A stretch of DNA of 64,000 bases from VRUE01 sp963703235 (GTDB taxonomy: Bacteria > Actinomycetota > Thermoleophilia > Solirubrobacterales > 70-9), in contig OY969802.1 in the NCBI GenBank assembly GCA_963703235.1, positions 310,001 through 374,000 of the forward strand, given 5' to 3'. The translations under genes and the position numbers were made by a program. Below, piece after piece: positions 50,442 to 59,285 of this stretch (its first letter is position 1; each line of letters opens with the position of its first letter). Below the pieces are notes generated by a model. That model saw only the letters and a program-made list of their open reading frames with translations. It did no database searches and had not been told where the DNA came from.

Positions 50442-51869
50442 ATGGCTGACACGAACGGAACGAATGTGGGACGGGTCGAGGAGGTGACCGGCGTCGTCGT
50501 CGACGCGGTCTTCCCCGACCAGCTGCCGGAGATCTACTCCGCGGTGAAGATCGAGATGGCCGGCGACGGCGACCGCGAAGCGACCGAGCTGGTCTGCGAG
50601 GTGCAGCAGCACCTCGGCGACGACCGGGTGCGGACGGTGGCGATGGACGCCACCGACGGACTGCGCCGCGGCGACAAGGTCGTCGACACCGGCGGACCGA
50701 TAACCGTCCCGGTCGGCGACGCGACCCTCGGTCGCATCTTCAACCTGCTCGGCGAGCCGATCGACCTCGGCGAGGAGGTGCAGAGCGAGGAGCGCTGGCC
50801 GATCCACCGTCCCGCGCCGGAGGCCTCCGAGCTCGCTCCGACCCAGGAGATCCTCGAGACCGGGATCAAGGTGATCGACCTGCTCGCTCCCTACGCCAAG
50901 GGCGGCAAGGTCGGGCTGTTCGGCGGCGCCGGGGTCGGCAAGACGGTGCTGATCCAGGAGCTGATCCGCAGCATCGCCGAGGAGCACGAAGGCCTCTCGG
51001 CCTTCTGCGGCGTCGGCGAGCGCTCGCGCGAGGGCAATGACCTCTGGCTCGAGATGAAAGAGTCGGGCGTGATCGACAAAACGATGCTCGTCTTCGGCCA
51101 GATGAACGAGCCGCCCGGCGCCCGCCTGCGGGTGGCGCTCTCGGGACTGACGATGGCCGAATACTTCCGCGAGCAGGGCGGCCAGGACGTCCTCTTGTTC
51201 ATCGACAACATCTTCCGCTTCGTCCAGGCGGGCTCCGAGGTCTCGGCCCTGCTCGGGCGGATGCCCTCGGCGGTCGGCTACCAGCCGACCCTGGAGACCG
51301 AGATGGGCGAATTGCAGGAGCGGATCACCTCGACCCAGCGCGGCTCGGTCACCTCGGTGCAGGCGATCTACGTGCCCGCCGACGACCTCACCGACCCGGC
51401 GCCGGCCTCGGTCTTCGCCCACCTCAACGCGACCACGGTGCTCTCGCGGGCGATCTCCGAGAAGGGGATCTACCCGGCGGTCGACCCGCTCGACTCGACC
51501 TCGACGATCCTCAAGCCGGAGGTCGTCGGCGAGGACCACTACCGCACCGCGACCGAGGTGCAGGAGGTGCTACAGCGCTACAAGGAGCTGCAGGACATCA
51601 TCGCCATCCTCGGCATCGACGAGCTCTCCGACGAGGACAAGCAGACGGTCTCGCGGGCGCGCAAGATCGAGCGCTTCCTCAGCCAGCCGTTCTTCGTCGC
51701 CGAGCAGTTCACCGGCCGCAGCGGCGAGTTCGTGCCGGTCGCTGAGACGGTCCGCGGCTTCCGCGAGATCCTCGACGGCCAGCACGACGAGCTGCCCGAG
51801 GGTGCCTTCTACATGAAGGGCGGGATCGATCAGGTCACCGCCGACTCGAGCGCGGCGGCGGCCGCGTAG
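50442..51869 (+). CDS. atpD: ATP synthase F1 subunit beta
   Basis: A 475-residue catalytic subunit. P-loop GLFGGAGVGKTVLIQELI (about 157-174), catalytic Glu in GVGERSREGNDL, DELSEED-like DELSDEDKQTV and the family signature PAVDPLDSTS are present. It starts 38 nt after atpG with AAAGGA upstream. Together with alpha it makes the hexameric head. Confidence 0.98.
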   Translation: MADTNGTNVGRVEEVTGVVVDAVFPDQLPEIYSAVKIEMAGDGDREATELVCEVQQHLGDDRVRTVAMDATDGLRRGDKVVDTGGPITVPVGDATLGRIFNLLGEPIDLGEEVQSEERWPIHRPAPEASELAPTQEILETGIKVIDLLAPYAKGGKVGLFGGAGVGKTVLIQELIRSIAEEHEGLSAFCGVGERSREGNDLWLEMKESGVIDKTMLVFGQMNEPPGARLRVALSGLTMAEYFREQGGQDVLLFIDNIFRFVQAGSEVSALLGRMPSAVGYQPTLETEMGELQERITSTQRGSVTSVQAIYVPADDLTDPAPASVFAHLNATTVLSRAISEKGIYPAVDPLDSTSTILKPEVVGEDHYRTATEVQEVLQRYKELQDIIAILGIDELSDEDKQTVSRARKIERFLSQPFFVAEQFTGRSGEFVPVAETVRGFREILDGQHDELPEGAFYMKGGIDQVTADSSAAAAA

Positions 51870-51878
51870 GAGCCTGAC

Positions 51879-52292
51879 TTGGCGAGCGACGCCAAATTCG
51901 AGGTCGAGGTCCTCACCCCGGAGGGGGAGGTCTTCAGCGGCGAGGTGCGCCAGGTCTCGACCCGCACCGCGGGCGGCGAGATCGGCATCCTCGCCAACCA
52001 CGCGCCGCTGCTGGCGGCGCTGAAGCCGGCGGAGCTGAGGCTCCACCTCTCTGAGTCGGAGACCAGGCGCTACGCCCAGGCGCACGGCTGGCTACAGGTC
52101 TTCGGCAACAGCGCCCGGCTGCTGATCGAGGAGGCGATCGCCCCCGACGAGCTCGACACTGGCAGGCTGAAAGAGCAGCTGGCGGATGCCGAGCAGCGCC
52201 TCGCCGAGGCCGACGAAGGCAGCGCAGCCAGGAGTCGCGCCGAGAAAGACCGCGACCGGGCCGAAGCGTTTCTCGCTATTGCCGAGGGGTGA
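51879..52292 (+). CDS. atpC: ATP synthase F1 subunit epsilon
   Basis: A 137-residue epsilon subunit. The beta-sandwich is about 1-90 (FEVEVLTPEGEVFSGEVRQVSTRTAGGEIGILANHAPLLAALKPAELRL), then a helical hairpin (LDTGRLKEQLADAEQRLAEADEGSAARSRAEKDRDRAEAFLAIAEG). The start is TTG 51879 with TAGGAGCC in front. It ends the atp operon; a composite palindromic element fills the gap to the next gene. Confidence 0.92.
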   Translation: MASDAKFEVEVLTPEGEVFSGEVRQVSTRTAGGEIGILANHAPLLAALKPAELRLHLSESETRRYAQAHGWLQVFGNSARLLIEEAIAPDELDTGRLKEQLADAEQRLAEADEGSAARSRAEKDRDRAEAFLAIAEG

Positions 52293-52308
52293 GCGAGGCG
52301 AGCCGGTG

Positions 52309-52521
52309 CCTCTCCGCGGGAATTGATGTCGCACGCGCTTCGCGCTTAGCGACGAATCTCGAGCGCGGCCTGCGAGGGAACCGGCCGTCCCCCGCGGAAA
52401 TTGATGTCGCACGGCCCCTTTGGGGCCTTAGCGACGGAGTTCGTGCGCGGCTCTGCCGCGCGGACGACAGATTGCATATCGCCGCTTCGCGACATTCCCG
52501 CGGGGGACGGCCGGTTCCCTC
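52309..52521. repeat. Composite palindromic element with tandem sub-units
   Basis: Two tandem units begin CCGCGG(A)AATTGATGTCGCACG and end TTAGCGACG (at about 52313-52354 and 52392-52435), each with its own hairpin (GCGCTTCGCGC; GGCCCCTTTGGGGCC). A perfect 24-bp inverted repeat (52374-52397 and 52498-52521) encloses the second unit. ATGTCGC inside the left arm also pairs with GCGACAT inside the right. No ORF is supported in this 250-nt gap. Confidence 0.8.
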
Positions 52522-52542
52522 CCTGAACGGGACTCGAAGATC

Positions 52543-53643
52543 GTGAGCGACGAACTCGTAGCCCTCGCGATGCGGCTGATCGGCTACGACACTTCGGAGG
52601 CCGATGGAGTGCTGGAAGCGGCTGGGTTCGTAGAGGGATGGCTCGAAGCCCGCGGGATCGAGGTGGCGACCGACGAGATCCGGGGGCTGCCGGTGCTGCG
52701 GGCTGAAGTGGGGCCCGGCGATGCGCCGACGGTGGTTCTGCACGGGCACCTCGACGTCGTTCCGGCCAAGCGCGAGCAGTTCGAGCCGCGGATCGAGGAC
52801 GATCGGCTCTACGGCCGCGGCGCCTACGACATGAAGGGCGCTCTGGCGGCGATGCTGCTGACGACCGCCGCGATGCGCGACCAGGGCAGCATCCGGGTGC
52901 GACTGGGGATCGTCGGCGACGAGGAGTCCGAGGAGGCGGTCGAACGCGGCAGCGACCACCTGGTCGACAGCGGCTTCGTCGGCGACTTTGCGATCACGGG
53001 CGAGCCGACCGACCTGCAGATCGGGGTTGAGGCGAAGGGGGTGCTGGCGCTGCGGCTGGAGGTGAGCGGGGTCGCCGCGCACGGCGCGACGCCGTGGCTG
53101 GGCGACAACGCGGTGCTGAAGGCACACGACGTTTTCCGCAGCATCGAGTCGCTACCGTTTGCGCGGCACAGCTCGGAGCTGTTCGACCGCCCCTCGATCA
53201 ACCTGGGCCGGATCCTGGGTGGCGACGCTCTCAACAAGGTGCCTGACCGATGCGCGATCGACGTCGACATCCGCTACCTGCCCGACCAGGATCCCGCGAC
53301 CGTGCTGGAGCAGGTGCGCGGCCTCGCCGATGCGGAGGCAACGGTGCTGTTCTCGCGGCCGCCGGCGGTGGTCGACCGCAACCTTCCCTTCCTGCACGGT
53401 CTGCGCGAGGCGGTCACGGCCCACCACGACGGCGAGCCGATGAGCGTCGGCCGCGACGGCGCCTCCGACGCCGTCTCGTTCCTGCGGGTGGGGGTGCCGG
53501 CGGTCGAGTTCGGCCCGCTGGGGGAAGGTCACCACGGGCCAGGCGAGTGGGTCTCGGTCTCCTCGCTCGAGTCCTACCGGCAAACGCTCGACTCCTTCCT
53601 TCGCGCGATCCCGGAGCGGCTCGGTGACGACGCCGCCGGTTGA
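52543..53643 (+). CDS. M20-family peptidase/deacylase (DapE/ArgE-like)
   Basis: A 366-residue di-zinc hydrolase. VVLHGHLDVVP holds the first metal His and the following catalytic Asp; YGRGAYDMKGALAAML the bridging Asp; GDEESEEAVERG the catalytic Glu-Glu pair. The lid domain has GVAAHGATPWLGDNAVLKAH, and EFGPLGEGHHGPGEWV the last metal His. Size and motifs fit succinyl-diaminopimelate desuccinylase or acetylornithine deacetylase; the exact substrate is undecided. GTG start; it overlaps the LCP gene by 20 nt. Confidence 0.88.
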   Translation: MSDELVALAMRLIGYDTSEADGVLEAAGFVEGWLEARGIEVATDEIRGLPVLRAEVGPGDAPTVVLHGHLDVVPAKREQFEPRIEDDRLYGRGAYDMKGALAAMLLTTAAMRDQGSIRVRLGIVGDEESEEAVERGSDHLVDSGFVGDFAITGEPTDLQIGVEAKGVLALRLEVSGVAAHGATPWLGDNAVLKAHDVFRSIESLPFARHSSELFDRPSINLGRILGGDALNKVPDRCAIDVDIRYLPDQDPATVLEQVRGLADAEATVLFSRPPAVVDRNLPFLHGLREAVTAHHDGEPMSVGRDGASDAVSFLRVGVPAVEFGPLGEGHHGPGEWVSVSSLESYRQTLDSFLRAIPERLGDDAAG

Positions 53644-55261
53644 GCAACCCTTCAAGAAGCCGCCGCCCTCCGGCGACGGCACGCCGGCGCCGAAGCCGAA
53701 GCGCTACTGGTGGCGGTTCACCGTCGCCTCGCTGACGATCGTCGCGGTCACCGCGGCGGCGACCGCGATCAGCATTCTCCTCTACGTCGGCAGCATCGCC
53801 GACGCGCTCTCTCACAACGACGTCCTCAAGAACAAAGTCGACCGCATTCTCGCCAACACCCAGGGCGGCGAGCCGCAGAACATCCTCATCCTCGGCTCCG
53901 ACAAGCGCGCCTCGGAACCGGAAGACCCGGGCCGCTCGGACACGACGATGCTGCTGCGCCTCGACCCCGACAACGACGCGATCGCGCTGATGTCGATCCC
54001 GCGCGATCTCAAAGTCGAAATCCCGGGCGTCGGCACCGACAAGTTCTCCTCCGCCTTCGCCTACGGCGGCCCGAAGCTGACCCTGCGGGTGGTCAAGGAA
54101 CTGACGGGGCTGCCGATCAACCACGTCGTCAACGTCGACTACCTCGGCTTCGTCCGCGCCGTCTACGCGATCGGCTGCGTCTACGTCGACGTCGACCGCC
54201 GCTACTACCACTCCAACGTGGGAGTGCCGGCCTCCGAACAGTATTCGGAAATCAACGTCCAGCCCGGCTACCAGCTGATGTGCGGGAAAAGGGCGCTGGA
54301 GTACGTGCGCTTCCGCCACACCGACACCGACCTGGTGCGGGCGGCGCGCCAGCAGGACTTCCTCAGCGCCGCGCGGGCGCGGGTCCCGATCGCCGACCTC
54401 GTGCTCGGCACCAACGACCTGATCGAGATCTTCACCGAATACACCACCTCCGACATCAGCGACAAAGAGACGATGCTGGAAGTGCTGAAACTGTTCATCG
54501 CCTCGCGCAACGCGACGATCAACGAGGTCGACTTCCCGGCCGAACTGGGGCCGAGCTTCGTCTACTCGACGCCGGAAGCGATCGCCGGCGCCGTCGATCA
54601 GTTCCTCGGCATCGAAGCGAGCGGCGGGCCGCGCGGCTCGCTCGAAGAGGCGGATGGAGAGCCGAAGTCGAAGCGGAGGAAGGGCAGGAAGAAAAGCGGT
54701 GGCAAGTCGAAGCAGGAGAAGCCGAAGCTGAGGACGAAGCCGCCCGGCGACGACGGCCTGGCGCCGGCGGCGGAAGTCGGCGGGGCGGAGGCGAAGATCG
54801 TCGCCCGCAAGGTCAGCCACGGCTTCCCCGTCTTCTACCCGACGCGGCTGCCGCCCGGCGCCGCTTTCGAGGAAAGCAACCCCGAACTGCACATCCAGGA
54901 TCCGCGCGTCTACCACTTCAAGGACACCGACGACGACCGTCATGGCGCCTACCGGATGGTGCTGACCCTGGAACTGCCCGACGGGGTGCACTACTTCGGC
55001 GTGCAGGGGATCCAGGGCTGGGACGATCCGCCGATCCTCAGCGGCCCAAGCATCACCGAAACGATCCGCGATCGCGAGTACGAGATCTTCCTCGACGGTG
55101 ACCGGATCCGGCTGATCGCCTGGCACCGCGGCGACAACACCTACTGGGTGGCGAACAGCCTGCTGCGGGTGCTGACCAACGACCAGATGATTGGGATCGC
55201 GCGCTCGGCCAAGGTGAAGATCCCAAATGAAAAGCTAAGGAAACGGAAGGGGCGGTCTTGA
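53624..55261 (+). CDS. LytR-CpsA-Psr family glycopolymer ligase
   Basis: A 545-residue membrane-anchored protein. One helix at about 29-54 (WRFTVASLTIVAVTAAATAISILLYVG), then the outside LCP domain (about 85-300): NILILGSDKRASEPEDPGRSDTTMLLRLDPDNDAIALMSIPRDLKVEIPG with the pyrophosphate-binding Arg/Asp residues, and YVRFRHTDTDLVRAARQQDFL. A Lys/Glu-rich linker (about 345-390) leads to a second domain (about 395-535) of unknown type. LCP proteins attach lipid-linked glycans to peptidoglycan. The neighbouring ugd and sugar-nucleotide genes fit. Confidence 0.92.
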   Translation: MTTPPVEQPFKKPPPSGDGTPAPKPKRYWWRFTVASLTIVAVTAAATAISILLYVGSIADALSHNDVLKNKVDRILANTQGGEPQNILILGSDKRASEPEDPGRSDTTMLLRLDPDNDAIALMSIPRDLKVEIPGVGTDKFSSAFAYGGPKLTLRVVKELTGLPINHVVNVDYLGFVRAVYAIGCVYVDVDRRYYHSNVGVPASEQYSEINVQPGYQLMCGKRALEYVRFRHTDTDLVRAARQQDFLSAARARVPIADLVLGTNDLIEIFTEYTTSDISDKETMLEVLKLFIASRNATINEVDFPAELGPSFVYSTPEAIAGAVDQFLGIEASGGPRGSLEEADGEPKSKRRKGRKKSGGKSKQEKPKLRTKPPGDDGLAPAAEVGGAEAKIVARKVSHGFPVFYPTRLPPGAAFEESNPELHIQDPRVYHFKDTDDDRHGAYRMVLTLELPDGVHYFGVQGIQGWDDPPILSGPSITETIRDREYEIFLDGDRIRLIAWHRGDNTYWVANSLLRVLTNDQMIGIARSAKVKIPNEKLRKRKGRS

Positions 55262-56571
55262 ACGCAGACAGGGAACCGGTTGGCGTGGTGGGGGTCGGCT
55301 GGGTCGGCCTGGTGACCGCGGCCTGCTTCGCCGAGCTCGGCCACCCGGTCGTCGCTCGCGACATCGTCCCGGAGAAGGTCGATGCTCTCTCGCGCGGCGA
55401 GACGACCATCCACGAGCCGGGGCTGGACGAGCTGCTGGCCCGCAACGCCGAGCGGCTGACGTTCACCACCGAGATGGACGAGCTGCTGGCCCGAGCCAGG
55501 CTGCTCTTCGTCTGCGTCGACACGCCGCCGACCCGCTCCGGCGACGCCGACCTCTCACGGGTGCGCGCTGTCGTCTCCGAGCTGAGCGACGGCGGCGACC
55601 ACGTGCTGGTGATGAAGAGCACGGTGCCGGCCGGCACCGGCGCGTCGATCCGGCGCGAACTGGCCGGCCTGCCCTACGTCTCCTGCCCCGAGTTCCTCAA
55701 GGAGGGCTCGGCGGTCGAGGACTTCATGCACCCAGACCGGGTCGTGATCGGGGCCGAGCCCGGCGACGAGCAGGCCGCCGACGCGGTGGCGGCTCTATAC
55801 GAGCCGCTGGGCGGCGAGATCGTCCGCACCGACGTCGCCAGCGCCGAGATGATCAAGCTCGCCTCCAACGCCTTCCTCGCGACCAAGATCTCCTTCGTCA
55901 ACGAGATCGCCAACGTCTGCGAGGAGGTCGGCGCCGACGTCGCCGAGGTGGCGCGGGGGATGGGCCTCGACCAGCGCATCGGGTCCTCGTTCCTGCGGGC
56001 CGGGATCGGCTACGGGGGCTCATGCTTTCCAAAGGATGTGAGTGCTCTGAAAATGTTGGCCGGCAACACCGGCTACCACTTTCAGCTCCTTACGGCTGTA
56101 ATCGAGGTGAACGAGCTGCAGAAGCGGCGGGTCGTGCAGAAGCTGCTCGGACATCTCGGGTCTCTGGTCGGCCGGCGGGTGGCGCTGCTCGGCCTCGCCT
56201 TCAAGCCGGACACCGACGACATGCGGGAGGCGTCGAGCCTCGTGTTGGCGGCGCGGCTGCAGGGCGAGGGCGCCGAGGTTGTCGCCTACGACCCGGTTGC
56301 TGCCGAGGCGGCGCGCGATCTCCTCGATGGGGTCAAGCTGCGTAACTCGGCACTGGAGGCGCTCGACGGCGCCGACGCCGCGGTTCTGGTCACCGAGTGG
56401 CCCGAGTTCGCGGAGCTGGATTGGGGAGAGGTTGCCAGTCGGATGGCGCGGCCGCTGCTGGTCGACGGTCGCAACTTCCTCGATCCCCGTACGTTGCGCG
56501 CAGCGGGCTTCGAGTACGAGGGCATTGGGCGGGCGGTCGAGAAGACCGTGGCCCCGACGAGCGCCGACTGA
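55258..56571 (+). CDS. ugd: UDP-glucose/GDP-mannose 6-dehydrogenase
   Basis: A 437-residue NAD+-dependent dehydrogenase making a nucleotide-sugar uronic acid. The Rossmann start is VGVVGVGWVGLVTAACFAELGHPV, the catalytic Cys lies in GIGYGGSCFPKDVSAL (about residue 256), and LGLAFKPDTDDMREASSLVLA is the C-terminal signature. UDP-glucose is the usual substrate, but GDP-mannose or UDP-ManNAc cannot be excluded. It starts at TTG 55258 overlapping the LCP stop. The 3-nt gap to the next gene marks an operon. Confidence 0.92.
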   Translation: MNADREPVGVVGVGWVGLVTAACFAELGHPVVARDIVPEKVDALSRGETTIHEPGLDELLARNAERLTFTTEMDELLARARLLFVCVDTPPTRSGDADLSRVRAVVSELSDGGDHVLVMKSTVPAGTGASIRRELAGLPYVSCPEFLKEGSAVEDFMHPDRVVIGAEPGDEQAADAVAALYEPLGGEIVRTDVASAEMIKLASNAFLATKISFVNEIANVCEEVGADVAEVARGMGLDQRIGSSFLRAGIGYGGSCFPKDVSALKMLAGNTGYHFQLLTAVIEVNELQKRRVVQKLLGHLGSLVGRRVALLGLAFKPDTDDMREASSLVLAARLQGEGAEVVAYDPVAAEAARDLLDGVKLRNSALEALDGADAAVLVTEWPEFAELDWGEVASRMARPLLVDGRNFLDPRTLRAAGFEYEGIGRAVEKTVAPTSAD

Positions 56572-56574
56572 GCA

Positions 56575-57558
56575 ATGCAGGCGATCGTTCTTGTCGGCGG
56601 CGAAGGGACGCGGCTGCGTCCCCTAACCGAGACGGTGCCGAAGCCGGCGCTGACCCTGGTCGACCGGCCCTTCCTCGCCTACATGATCGAGTGGCTGGCC
56701 GGCCATGGGGTGACCGAGGTGGTGCTCGCTTGCGGCTTCCTGCCCGACGTGCTGCGCGAGGCGCTCGCCGGCGAGGAGAAGCTGGCCGGGGTGCGGATCC
56801 GCTACGTGGTGGAGCCGGAGCCGCTCGGAACGGCGGGGGCGATTCGCTTCGCCGCCGACACGCTCGGCGAGAATCTGGATGATCGTTTCCTCGCCCTCAA
56901 CGGCGACGTGCTGACCGATCTCGACCTGAGCGCGATGCTGAACGCCCATCGTGAACGTGACGCCGTCGCGACCATCGCCCTGCACCCGGTCGAGGACGCT
57001 TCCGCTTACGGCCTGGTGCGCAGCGGCTCGGACGGTGAGGTGCTCGAGTTCCTCGAGAAGACGGGCGAGCGCGCGCCCGGCGAGGTGAACGCCGGGATGT
57101 ACGTGCTCGAGCGCTCGGTTCTGGAGCTGGTCCCGGCGGGGGAGAACGTGTCGATAGAGCGCGACGTCTTTCCCCGCCTGGTCGGCGACGGGCTGCACGG
57201 GCTGCGGCTCGACGGCTACTGGATGGACATCGGCACCCCGGAGCGCTACCTGCAAGCGAGCTGGGACATCCTCGAAGGGCGTGTGCGGACGCGGGTGGAG
57301 CCGAGCGCGGAGGGTGTCTTCGTCGCGGCCGGCGCCGAGGTGGCCATGGACGCGACGGTCGGTCCCCGCGCGGTCCTGGCGGACGGATGTCGAGTCGGTC
57401 GCGGGGCCTCGGTTCGGGAATCGGTCCTGCTGGATGGCTGCGCCGTCGGTGAGGGTGCGCAGGTGCTGAGGTCGATCCTCGCGGCCGGGGTCGAGGTGGC
57501 GACGGGGGCGACGGTCGAGGACTCCGTCGCCGCCGCCAATGAAAGAGTCCCCGCCTGA
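56575..57558 (+). CDS. Sugar-1-phosphate nucleotidyltransferase with C-terminal beta-helix
   Basis: A 327-residue enzyme. The nucleotidyltransferase domain starts MQAIVLVGGEGTRLRPLTETVPKPALTLVDRPFLAYMIEWL, with NGDVLTDLDL and GEVNAGMYVLERSVLEL; GYWMDIGTPERYLQASWDIL closes the domain. About 80 C-terminal residues form hexapeptide repeats (VGPRAVLADGCRVGRGASV). The layout matches actinobacterial mannose-1-phosphate guanylyltransferase ManB/ManC or glucose-1-phosphate enzymes. The PGI/PMI gene directly downstream favours mannose. Confidence 0.88.
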   Translation: MQAIVLVGGEGTRLRPLTETVPKPALTLVDRPFLAYMIEWLAGHGVTEVVLACGFLPDVLREALAGEEKLAGVRIRYVVEPEPLGTAGAIRFAADTLGENLDDRFLALNGDVLTDLDLSAMLNAHRERDAVATIALHPVEDASAYGLVRSGSDGEVLEFLEKTGERAPGEVNAGMYVLERSVLELVPAGENVSIERDVFPRLVGDGLHGLRLDGYWMDIGTPERYLQASWDILEGRVRTRVEPSAEGVFVAAGAEVAMDATVGPRAVLADGCRVGRGASVRESVLLDGCAVGEGAQVLRSILAAGVEVATGATVEDSVAAANERVPA

Positions 57559-58545
57559 ATGCGCGACGACGTCCTCGCAATTCCAGATCACCTGCGCGAC
57601 GCTCTTTGGCGGGTCGAGTCGGCCCGGATCGCGCCGGTCGACTCCGTCGGCGCCGTCGTCTGCGGGATGGGTGGATCGGCCATCGGCGGCGACCTGGCCG
57701 CCGCGACGCTTGCGGATCGCCTCACGCGCCCCCTGTTGACGGTGCGGGGCTACGAGCTTCCCGCCTGGGTGACCTCGGAGTGGACGGTCCTCTGCTCGAG
57801 CTACTCGGGCGAGACGGAGGAGACGCTCGCCTGCTTCGAAGCGGCTGGCGAGCTGGGCGCCAGGCGTGTCGTAGCCACCACCGGCGGCAGTCTGGCCGAA
57901 GCCGCCCGAGGGGCCGAGATTCCGGTGATCGGCCTGCCCGGGATCCTGCGCGCCCCCCGTACCGCGGTCGCCTACATGTTCGCGATCGGGGTCGAGATCG
58001 CGGCACTGGCCGGTACCGCGCCGAGCGTAAAAGCCGAGATCGAGGCAGCAGCGTCGGCTCTGGAGGGACGGCGCGACGAATTGCGGCAACTTGCGGCGGA
58101 GATCGCCGGCCGCCTCGAGGGAACGCTGCCGGTGGTCACCGGCGCCGGCCTGTGCGCGGCCGTCGCCCGTCGCTGGAAGACTCAGCTCAACGAGAACGCG
58201 AAGCTGCCGGCCTTCTTCTCGGAGCTGCCAGAGGCCGACCACAACGAGCTCTGCGGCTGGGCCGGGGCGCCGGCAGTCGGTGCGACGCTCGCCGCGGTCC
58301 TGCTCGAAGATCGGGATCGGCACCCGCGCGAGCGGAAGCGGTTCGACCTGACCGCGCGGGCGATCGAGGCCGACGGCTCGACGGTCATCCGGATTGAGAC
58401 CGTCGGCGAGAGTCGCACCGAGCGCTTGCTCTGGACGGTGATGCTCGGCGACCTGGTCTCGCTTGCCGTTGCGGAGGCCCGTGGCGTCGACCCGCTCTCG
58501 GTCGAGTCGATCGAGGGCCTGAAGGCGGCGCTGGGGCGACCCTAG
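57559..58545 (+). CDS. Bifunctional phosphoglucose/phosphomannose isomerase (SIS domains)
   Basis: A 328-residue protein with two SIS domains. GAVVCGMGGSAIGGDLAAATL and SSYSGETEETLACFEAA are sugar-phosphate-binding loops of the first domain. RWKTQLNENAKLPAFFSELPEADHNELCGW is the PGI/PMI family signature containing the catalytic Glu and His. It interconverts glucose-6-, fructose-6- and mannose-6-phosphate, feeding the nucleotidyltransferase encoded just upstream. It begins at the next base after that gene and overlaps stops with the convergent regulator. Confidence 0.9.
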   Translation: MRDDVLAIPDHLRDALWRVESARIAPVDSVGAVVCGMGGSAIGGDLAAATLADRLTRPLLTVRGYELPAWVTSEWTVLCSSYSGETEETLACFEAAGELGARRVVATTGGSLAEAARGAEIPVIGLPGILRAPRTAVAYMFAIGVEIAALAGTAPSVKAEIEAAASALEGRRDELRQLAAEIAGRLEGTLPVVTGAGLCAAVARRWKTQLNENAKLPAFFSELPEADHNELCGWAGAPAVGATLAAVLLEDRDRHPRERKRFDLTARAIEADGSTVIRIETVGESRTERLLWTVMLGDLVSLAVAEARGVDPLSVESIEGLKAALGRP

Positions 58546-59108
58546 GCGCTCGCTTCGCCACCTGAGGGCGACTTGAAGCTGGCGACGGCGATCGTCGTCT
58601 CGATCGCCTTTTCATCGGTGCCGGCCAGTCGTCTGGCGCTTTCTTCCTGGGCGATCGAGACCTGATCCAGAGCGCCGGCGATCGCGGCGGAGACCTGCTG
58701 CAGCCCCTGTCGGTCGAGGGCCATCGACACGCAGCCGAGCCGATCTTCCCTTCGCTCCCCCGGCGCACCCAGGCCAGCGATCTCACGGTCGACGATCGCC
58801 CGCAGGGCACCCGCCGACGGATGTCCCAGAGCCGGGGGGGCGAAACGCCATTGCGCGATCCGCCTCCGAGCCGGCGACGCGAGCGGCGTCAACTCGTAGA
58901 GACACTGGTCGCCACGCCGCGGCCGCGCGGCTCCCACGGGCTGGAGGCAACCGGTGGTCCGCATCACGCCGACGTGGTAGGAGACGACCTCGAGGCTCTC
59001 CTCGAGAGCGGCCGCCAGCTGGTTCGGGCTGGCCGGACTCTCCGCGACGGTGTCGAAGATTCGAATGCGCATTGGATTGAGGAGCGCTCTGACGAGCTGC
59101 GTGTCCAC
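58542..59108 (-). CDS. ArsR-like winged-helix regulator
   Basis: A 188-residue protein. Residues about 5-85 form a winged helix of the ArsR/HTH_20 type: VRALLNPMRIRIFDTVAESPASPNQLAAALEESLEVVSYHVGVMRTTGCLQPV. The C-terminal half is helical with no metal-binding Cys and is not recognised. GTG 59108 is chosen because AAGGAAG lies 5 nt upstream; a GTG at 59150 extends the frame by 14 codons. It is divergent from ahcY, and TAAC-AGGCC-GTTA (about 59178-59190) lies between the two genes. Control of ahcY is possible but unproven. Confidence 0.8.
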   Translation of the reverse strand: MDTQLVRALLNPMRIRIFDTVAESPASPNQLAAALEESLEVVSYHVGVMRTTGCLQPVGAARPRRGDQCLYELTPLASPARRRIAQWRFAPPALGHPSAGALRAIVDREIAGLGAPGERREDRLGCVSMALDRQGLQQVSAAIAGALDQVSIAQEESARRLAGTDEKAIETTIAVASFKSPSGGEASA

Positions 59109-59285
59109 GGAGCTTCCTTTCTGATCCCACTGAGTACGGAAAGTTCCCACCCGTAATCGGCAATTCTTGCGTAACAGGCCGTTAACAGCTGGCGCTCTCC
59201 TGCAATTCGCGAGAAAAAGATGGCCCTCATACGGCCCATCTGCGTATCCTTGCCAGGCTCAGAGGTCCGAAAGAGAAAGGAATCG

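Noticed and set aside
59151..59285. S-adenosylhomocysteine riboswitch before ahcY
   Set aside because: The position is right and CCAGGCTCAG recalls one segment, but I cannot find the full conserved core or its pairings, so it is not annotated.
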